Below are positions 59,244-64,000 of a stretch of 64,000 bases of DNA, one piece after another (the first letter of the stretch is position 1; each line of letters opens with the position of its first letter). The DNA is from Cellvibrio sp. KY-GH-1 (lineage in GTDB: Bacteria; Pseudomonadota; Gammaproteobacteria; Pseudomonadales; Cellvibrionaceae): contig NZ_CP031728.1 in assembly GCF_008806975.1 (NCBI RefSeq), positions 3,555,501-3,619,500 on the forward strand. Reading direction: 5' to 3'. A model generated the notes under the pieces. The model had not been told where the DNA came from. It did no database searches and saw only the letters and a list, made by a program, of their open reading frames with translations. Both the position numbers and the translations under genes were made by a program.

Positions 59244-59636
59244 ATGCCGTCTGCCTCACCAACCCCTATGAGTTATGCGAAGCGTGCCGCCATTGCGTCT
59301 GCCTGTATTTTTCCCGGTGCGGGATTAATTATGTTACGCGAGTGGCTGCGCGGCTGCATTTTTGCGGTGCCTTCCGCGCTGATTATTGCGTTGCTATTTA
59401 AAAACCTGATCAACACCGCGCTGCAAATTAGCGCGCACTTGGATGCCGAAGCAAAGCGCGGTAATTTTGCGTTTGATGCTATTGGTATTTACCACCAACT
59501 GCACGAATCCATTTTCACCTCGTCCTACTGGCAGGACGGCAAATGGATTTTATTGGCCAGTTGGTTGTTGAGTATTCTGAGTTCTTATTTCGCAGGAAAA
59601 AAACGTGACCTGCAACAAGCGCCGGGGAATCAATAA
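59244..59636 (+). CDS. Small membrane protein of unknown function
   Basis: A 130-residue protein with about three membrane segments (around 18-28, 34-53, 97-113). I recognise no family. GGAG lies 5 bases before the ATG. It begins 10 bases after rlmJ and its stop overlaps the next start (TAATG), so the three genes are probably one operon. Confidence 0.82.
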   Translation: MPSASPTPMSYAKRAAIASACIFPGAGLIMLREWLRGCIFAVPSALIIALLFKNLINTALQISAHLDAEAKRGNFAFDAIGIYHQLHESIFTSSYWQDGKWILLASWLLSILSSYFAGKKRDLQQAPGNQ

Positions 59637-59989
59637 TGCAGGCTTCACTTCTCGCCATCGGCCTGCTCTTTTGTAGCAATATTTTTATGACCTTTGCGTG
59701 GTATGCGCATTTGAAAGAGCTGAACCAAAAGCCCTGGATTATCGCCGCGCTTATCAGTTGGGGGATTGCGCTGTTTGAATACCTATTACAAGTTCCTGCA
59801 AATCGTATCGGCTATACGGTGATGAGCGTGGGGCAATTAAAAATACTCCAGGAAGTGATTACCCTGAGCGTGTTTGTCCCCTTCGCGGTTTTTTATATGA
59901 AGGAACCACTTAAACTGGATTACCTCTGGGCTGGCTTATGCCTTTTGGGGGCAGTCTTTTTTATGTTTAGAGATAAATTAACTGGTTAA
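59636..59989 (+). CDS. DMT superfamily protein (DUF486)
   Basis: A 117-residue four-helix membrane protein of the DUF486 group, related to drug/metabolite transporters. It has FMTFAWYAHLKEL, ISWGIALFEYLLQVPANRIG and KILQEVITLSVFVPFAVFYM, all typical. The start overlaps the stop of the preceding gene by one base, indicating coupling. No substrate is known. Confidence 0.92.
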   Translation: MQASLLAIGLLFCSNIFMTFAWYAHLKELNQKPWIIAALISWGIALFEYLLQVPANRIGYTVMSVGQLKILQEVITLSVFVPFAVFYMKEPLKLDYLWAGLCLLGAVFFMFRDKLTG

Positions 59990-60091
59990 TTTGCCCTGCC
60001 CGGCCAACCTTTGCGTGAAAATCGACTATAACTAAGGGATTCTGCGGAGCAAGAATCCTAATAACCCCAGTTGATAACTCAAGGTGCCAGT

Positions 60092-62005
60092 GTGTCTGAT
60101 CCAACGCCTCACTCTCCCTTGCAAGGACCAGCCCCCCGGGATTTCCACAAGCAATCGACAAAACGTCTGATCCAAATACTGCGCACCACCCAGGTTGCGC
60201 TCTTGTTGGTGTGTATTCTCAGTACCATCGGCGGCCGCTATAGCGATGCCATCTTTATGATGGCGACCGGCGCATTCTTGTTTGTTGTGGACTGGGCCAT
60301 TTATAAAAAGCGGCCTCTGCTTGGATCAGGAATCTTTCTCGCCTCACTCACCCTTATGCTCAGCTGGCTCGCCTGGCAAGGCAGCGGCATCCGCGATACC
60401 GCCTTGCTTGGCTACTGCGGGGTACTGGTGTTTTCGGCCTCACTGGGCAATAAACGCATCCTCCTCGCACTGCTAACGATCATGGTGAGCGTACTCTTCA
60501 CGATTGCCTATGTGAATGATCGCGGTATTTATCACCACCATATTGAGCCCATTAATTTAATCACCGGGTTAATTGTGGTGATTGTGTTAATTGTGGTGGG
60601 CATGGCCGCCTGGCAATTTGCCGATGATCACCGCGCGGCGCTGGATGAACTGGCGCGCGATAACGAGCGAATGAAAGCGGCGAAAAGCCATATCGAGCAT
60701 ATGGCCCTGCACGATACCCTAACCGGCCTGCCCAATCGCATCATGGCGCACCGAAATTTTGAAACCCTGTTCCAGGACGCCCAAGTCAAGCATCAACAAC
60801 TGGGTATTATTTTTATCGACCTGGATAATTTAAAACCCATTAACGATTCACTCGGCCACCAGGCGGGCGACCAAATTTTAAAAGAAGTTGCGCTGCGCTT
60901 GCTGAGCTACACCAAATCCGTCGATCAAGTATGTCGCTATGGTGGTGACGAATTTATTTTGTTTTTACCTAACATCCAAACCGAAGAGGATGCATCCACT
61001 GCCAGCTTGGAAATACTGCAATTAGTGTCTGAAAATTATCTGTACCGGAATATCGAAATTTTTTGCACTTGTTCAATTGGTATCGCACTCGCACCGCAGG
61101 ATGGTGATGACCTGGACACCTTGATTAAAAAAGCTGACATCGCCATGTACCACTCCAAGGATTCCGGGCGCAACAGTTTCCGCTTTTTTAATGCCGCCAT
61201 CAGCCGCAACATGCTCGACCATATCAGTTTGATTTCGGGCATGCGCCGTGCATTGCAAGACAACCAATTCAGCCTTCACTACCAACCAAAAATCGACTTA
61301 CAGCAAAATACTATTTGCGGATTGGAAGCACTGCTGCGTTGGAACCACCCGGAGCAGGGTTTTATTTCCCCGGCGACTTTTATTCCTCTCGCTGAATCGT
61401 CCGGATTAATTATTCAGCTCGGCGAATGGGTGATTAACGAAGCTTGCCGTCAGGCAAAAGTCTGGCTGGATGCGGGCATTCTGGATTTCAGTATCGCGGT
61501 TAATATTTCCTCCATTCAATTCAAACGCGGCAATATCGATAGCATCGTGCTCAATGCACTGGCCAGTGCCCAACTACCTCCGCAATACCTGGAGTTGGAA
61601 TTTACCGAATCACTGTTAATTGAAGACAGCGACCGCTTGGTACATACGCTGGCCATACTGCGCAGTGAAGGCGTACATTTTTCCATTGATGATTTTGGGA
61701 CGGGTTATTCCAACCTGGGCTATTTGAAAAAATTTGAAGTGGGCACGCTGAAAATTGATCAATCGTTTGTGCGCAAAATGGATGACCAAACCGGTGATGC
61801 GGCAATCGTTCGCGCGATCATTCAAATGGCATCGAGCCTGGGTTTAAAAACCATCGCCGAAGGGGTAGAGGATGCCGGCACGGCGGCACTGCTTCGCAGC
61901 CTGGGCTGTAACGAGGCACAAGGCTATTTCTGGGCGCGGCCCATGCCGGCTGGCGAGGTGGACGCATTTTGTCGCAACTGGAATCGCGCGCCTGAATCCC
62001 CGTAA
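60092..62005 (+). CDS. Membrane GGDEF-EAL protein
   Basis: Predicted c-di-GMP turnover enzyme, 637 residues. The N-terminus has about five membrane segments (35-190). The GGDEF domain (about 200-365) has intact RYGGDEF, but the position of the inhibitory RxxD is KSVD, so feedback is probably lost. The EAL domain has EALLRW, NISS, EFTES, IDDFGTGYSN, KIDQSF, AEGVE and QGYF, all catalytic and metal residues, so phosphodiesterase activity is likely. I prefer the GTG at 60092, with AAGGTG upstream; a TTG at 60071 is the alternative. Confidence 0.92.
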   Translation: MSDPTPHSPLQGPAPRDFHKQSTKRLIQILRTTQVALLLVCILSTIGGRYSDAIFMMATGAFLFVVDWAIYKKRPLLGSGIFLASLTLMLSWLAWQGSGIRDTALLGYCGVLVFSASLGNKRILLALLTIMVSVLFTIAYVNDRGIYHHHIEPINLITGLIVVIVLIVVGMAAWQFADDHRAALDELARDNERMKAAKSHIEHMALHDTLTGLPNRIMAHRNFETLFQDAQVKHQQLGIIFIDLDNLKPINDSLGHQAGDQILKEVALRLLSYTKSVDQVCRYGGDEFILFLPNIQTEEDASTASLEILQLVSENYLYRNIEIFCTCSIGIALAPQDGDDLDTLIKKADIAMYHSKDSGRNSFRFFNAAISRNMLDHISLISGMRRALQDNQFSLHYQPKIDLQQNTICGLEALLRWNHPEQGFISPATFIPLAESSGLIIQLGEWVINEACRQAKVWLDAGILDFSIAVNISSIQFKRGNIDSIVLNALASAQLPPQYLELEFTESLLIEDSDRLVHTLAILRSEGVHFSIDDFGTGYSNLGYLKKFEVGTLKIDQSFVRKMDDQTGDAAIVRAIIQMASSLGLKTIAEGVEDAGTAALLRSLGCNEAQGYFWARPMPAGEVDAFCRNWNRAPESP

Positions 62006-62265
62006 GCGGGCGAACGCCCAGTGCGTTTTTTATCAGAAAACCGTCATTTCATTAATAAGGTTATTCGCCGTTTAAGTCAGCAAACTGACAGCTCCTTCAT
62101 CACACTATTTACCAGTCATCCTTCCAAATATTCATAATAACTGCATCACTAGTGTACTAGTCGCCCATAATACTCCCCGCAAAAACCTGCCGTACGCTGC
62201 GCCCATGCCTGAGCCACAGGGCGCGCGATAGATCCTCCATTGGCTCCCGACAGAAGGTTTTTCCC

Positions 62266-63441
62266 ATGAGCAAAATAATGAATAAATCAGCACGCCTGAC
62301 GTTGCTGGCCAGCACAATGCTGCTCGCCAGCCTGGATACTTCCGCTGCCAGCCTGCGCGAAATCACCGGCTTTGGCACCAACCCCAGCAACCTGCGCATG
62401 CACCTCTATGTGCCGGACAATCTACCGAACAACGCGCCGATTCTGGTCGCCAACCATTACTGCACCGGTACCGGCCCCGCGCTCTATTCCGGCACGCAAT
62501 TCGCGTCCCTCGCGGATCGCTACGGCTATATCGTCATCTACCCGAGCGCCACCCGCAGCGGTCAATGTTTTGATGTGTCATCGCCCCAGGCACTGCGTCG
62601 CGGTGGTGGTAGTGACCCGGTGGGCATTATGTCTATGGTGAGTTACGTGCAGCGCAGCTATAACGTGGACTCCACCCGTATATTTGTGACTGGCGTTTCC
62701 TCAGGTGCGATGATGACCCAGGTATTACTCGGCCTGTATCCGGATGTATTTAAAGCCGGTGCCGCCTTTGCCGGCGTACCCTTTGGCTGCTTTGCCACTA
62801 CTGACGGCAGCACCTGGAACAGCAACTGCGCCAACGGCACCATCAGCCGTACACCGCAACAGTGGGGCGATGCAGTGCGCAATGCTTACCCGGGTTACAC
62901 AGGCGCACGCCCCCGCGTGCAACTCTGGCACGGCACCGCCGACACTACCCTGCGCTACGCGAACTTTAATGAGTCCATCAAGCAGTGGACCAATGTCCAC
63001 GGCATCAGCCAAACCCCGCTCAGCACCGACACCCCGCAATCCGGCCAAACCCGCACCCGCTATGGCAGCACCGGCGGGCAAGCCCAAGTGGAAGCCATTA
63101 GCCTGAGCGGTGTAGGTCACAACCTGCCCGTTAACGCGGCAGAAGCGATTCGCTTTTTCGGTCTCACCACCACCGTCACTTCCAGTGTTGCTTCGTCGCG
63201 CGCCGTCAGTTCAACACCGGCCAGCTCAAGACCTGCCAGCTCCGTACCGGCGAGTTCTACGCCCGCCAGCTCGCGCGCGGCGTCCAGCACACCAACCACG
63301 GGTTCCGCCTGTAATTGGTGGGGCACTCGCTACCCGCTGTGCGTAACCACGCAAAATGGTTGGGGCTGGGAAAATAATCGCAACTGTATTAGCCGCACCA
63401 CCTGCGCTACCCAACCGGCGCCTTACGGCATAGTCAATTAA
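62266..63441 (+). CDS. Secreted CE1-like carbohydrate esterase with C-terminal CBM10
   Basis: Exported esterase predicted to remove acetyl or feruloyl groups from xylan. The 391-residue precursor has a signal peptide (to about 28), an alpha/beta-hydrolase domain of the PHB-depolymerase/CE1 group with nucleophile S145 in GVSSG, D226 in HGTAD and H285 in GVGHN, then a serine/proline linker (about 305-345, repeats of PASS), and a CBM10 module (about 348-380) with [11 protein letters not shown] and [14 protein letters not shown]10 binds cellulose in Cellvibrio enzymes. The substrate cannot be told apart from sequence alone. No strong ribosome binding site is seen before the ATG. Confidence 0.9.
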   Translation: MSKIMNKSARLTLLASTMLLASLDTSAASLREITGFGTNPSNLRMHLYVPDNLPNNAPILVANHYCTGTGPALYSGTQFASLADRYGYIVIYPSATRSGQCFDVSSPQALRRGGGSDPVGIMSMVSYVQRSYNVDSTRIFVTGVSSGAMMTQVLLGLYPDVFKAGAAFAGVPFGCFATTDGSTWNSNCANGTISRTPQQWGDAVRNAYPGYTGARPRVQLWHGTADTTLRYANFNESIKQWTNVHGISQTPLSTDTPQSGQTRTRYGSTGGQAQVEAISLSGVGHNLPVNAAEAIRFFGLTTTVTSSVASSRAVSSTPASSRPASSVPASSTPASSRAASSTPTTGSACNWWGTRYPLCVTTQNGWGWENNRNCISRTTCATQPAPYGIVN

Positions 63442-63536
63442 CATCGCGCACTACCCTGCCGAACTCAGTTTTCCAATCGGGTTTCCAAACTGAGTTACCG
63501 GATCAGGCGGCAAATAATTTTCACTTGCCCAATAAA

Positions 63537-63565
63537 AAAGCCTTAGGCGTTTTGCCTAAGGCTTT
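63537..63565 (-). terminator. Terminator of the GNAT gene
   Basis: AAAGCCTTAGGC and GCCTAAGGCTTT form a perfect 12-base stem with a 5-base loop, followed by a T run in the minus direction. It lies 23 bases after the gene's stop; the esterase from the other side may also use it. Confidence 0.9.
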
Positions 63566-63587
63566 CTATTTTGTGCAGGATAAATGG

Positions 63588-64000
63588 TTAGTTCATCACC
63601 CGCGTCATAAACGCGCTATAAGGATCTTCCGCATAATCGGCAAAGGGACCGCAATATTCAAAACCGTAACGCTCATACAATTTGCGCGCGGGCAAGAAAA
63701 AATCCTGCGTACCGGTTTCCAAACTCAAGCGCGTGTAATTACGTTTGCGTGCGACCTGCAAAATATGCTCAAGCATTTTCTTACCCACGCCGGTGCCGCG
63801 AAAGCGATTGGCCGAGCGCATGGATTTTATTTCTGCATGCCCGGGTTCCAATTCCTTTAACGCCCCACACCCCACCAAATCACTACCCACCCAAGCACTC
63901 CAAAAGGTAATCTCCGGTTTACGCAGCTTGCTCAAATCCAACGCATGCACACTCTCGGGCGGCGACGCGGCATACATATCCCGCAAATGCTCTTCCAATA
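63588..64000 (-). CDS. GNAT family N-acetyltransferase (5' end beyond window)
   Basis: Acetyl-CoA-dependent acetyltransferase, substrate unknown. The visible part has LVGCGALKELEPGHAEIKSM, the acetyl-CoA loop RFRGTGVGKKMLEHIL, and the family-typical LSLETGTQDFFLPARKLYER and GFEYCGPFADY. The frame is open to the right edge; a TTG at 63998 is in frame but family members usually have about 15-20 further residues, so the start is probably outside. Confidence 0.88.
   Translation of the reverse strand, partial: LEEHLRDMYAASPPESVHALDLSKLRKPEITFWSAWVGSDLVGCGALKELEPGHAEIKSMRSANRFRGTGVGKKMLEHILQVARKRNYTRLSLETGTQDFFLPARKLYERYGFEYCGPFADYAEDPYSAFMTRVMN

Noticed and set aside
62148-62161. ACTAGTGTACTAGT as an operator of the esterase gene
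   Set aside because: Each half is its own palindrome and the whole is not a clean inverted repeat; too short to support without conservation.

Overview
The window looks like chromosomal DNA of a plant-polysaccharide-degrading gammaproteobacterium, most likely Cellvibrio or a close relative in the Cellvibrionaceae. The evidence is the housekeeping gene order (grpE-dnaK-dnaJ, recN, fur, bamE, rnfH-ratA-smpB, tamAB) combined with secreted carbohydrate-active enzymes joined by poly-serine linkers: a PL3-type pectate lyase at the left edge, a GH5 cellulase, and a CE1-like esterase with a C-terminal CBM10. The genus is an inference from gene content; no rRNA or tRNA gene was seen.

Layout. 1-1098: 3'-truncated pectate lyase. 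1.5-5.8 kb: pgk and tkt on the minus strand with a YhcG-like PDDEXK nuclease gene between them. 6.2-11 kb: a methyl-cycle cluster (ArsR/SahR-like regulator, metK, ahcY, metF) preceded by a 34-bp perfect palindrome, probably the regulator's operator. 11.1-12.9 kb: rph and yicC, divergent. 12.9-21.9 kb: a one-directional defence block with a type IV (AbiEi/AbiEii) toxin-antitoxin pair followed by a type I restriction-modification system whose hsdM is split in two overlapping frames. 22.2-25.4 kb: LysR regulator and glutathione-dependent formaldehyde detoxification (frmA, frmB), with a degenerate 15-bp tandem array between the two enzymes. 25.5-28.4 kb: membrane proteins, a PEP-CTERM protein, a CPBP protease and an SMR pump. 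28.4-33.1 kb: dnaJ, dnaK, grpE with a convincing sigma-32 promoter before grpE; downstream of dnaJ lies a one-gene islet ending in a decayed copy of the dnaJ 3' end and its terminator. 33.5-38.1 kb: chemoreceptor, recN, fur, bamE. 38.2-48.1 kb: a 10-kb signalling block (Hpt-REC-REC-GGDEF, HD-GYP, CheY-like regulator, two large related sensor kinases) lying between bamE and rnfH, which are commonly close together. 48.2-51.2 kb: rnfH, ratA, an NSS transporter, smpB. 51.2-58.2 kb: GH5 cellulase, tamB, tamA. 58.4-64 kb: rlmJ, two small membrane proteins, a GGDEF-EAL protein, the CE1-CBM10 esterase and a GNAT acetyltransferase cut by the right edge.

How the genes work together. MetK, AhcY and MetF make, recycle and feed the S-adenosylmethionine cycle, under a regulator whose family senses S-adenosylhomocysteine. 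FrmA and FrmB oxidise formaldehyde through glutathione adducts to formate. GrpE, DnaK and DnaJ form the Hsp70 machine. TamA and TamB insert outer-membrane proteins or lipids. The signalling block can in principle carry phosphoryl groups from two PAS-rich kinases to stand-alone or fused receivers and set cyclic-di-GMP level through one GGDEF and one HD-GYP output. The pectate lyase, cellulase and esterase are exported wall-degrading enzymes.

The observations I rate highest are the dnaJ 3'-end duplication flanking a small gene, the split hsdM inside the defence block, the 34-bp palindrome before the SahR-like gene, and the 15-bp array between frmA and frmB. I did not find a system that I can defend as wholly new.
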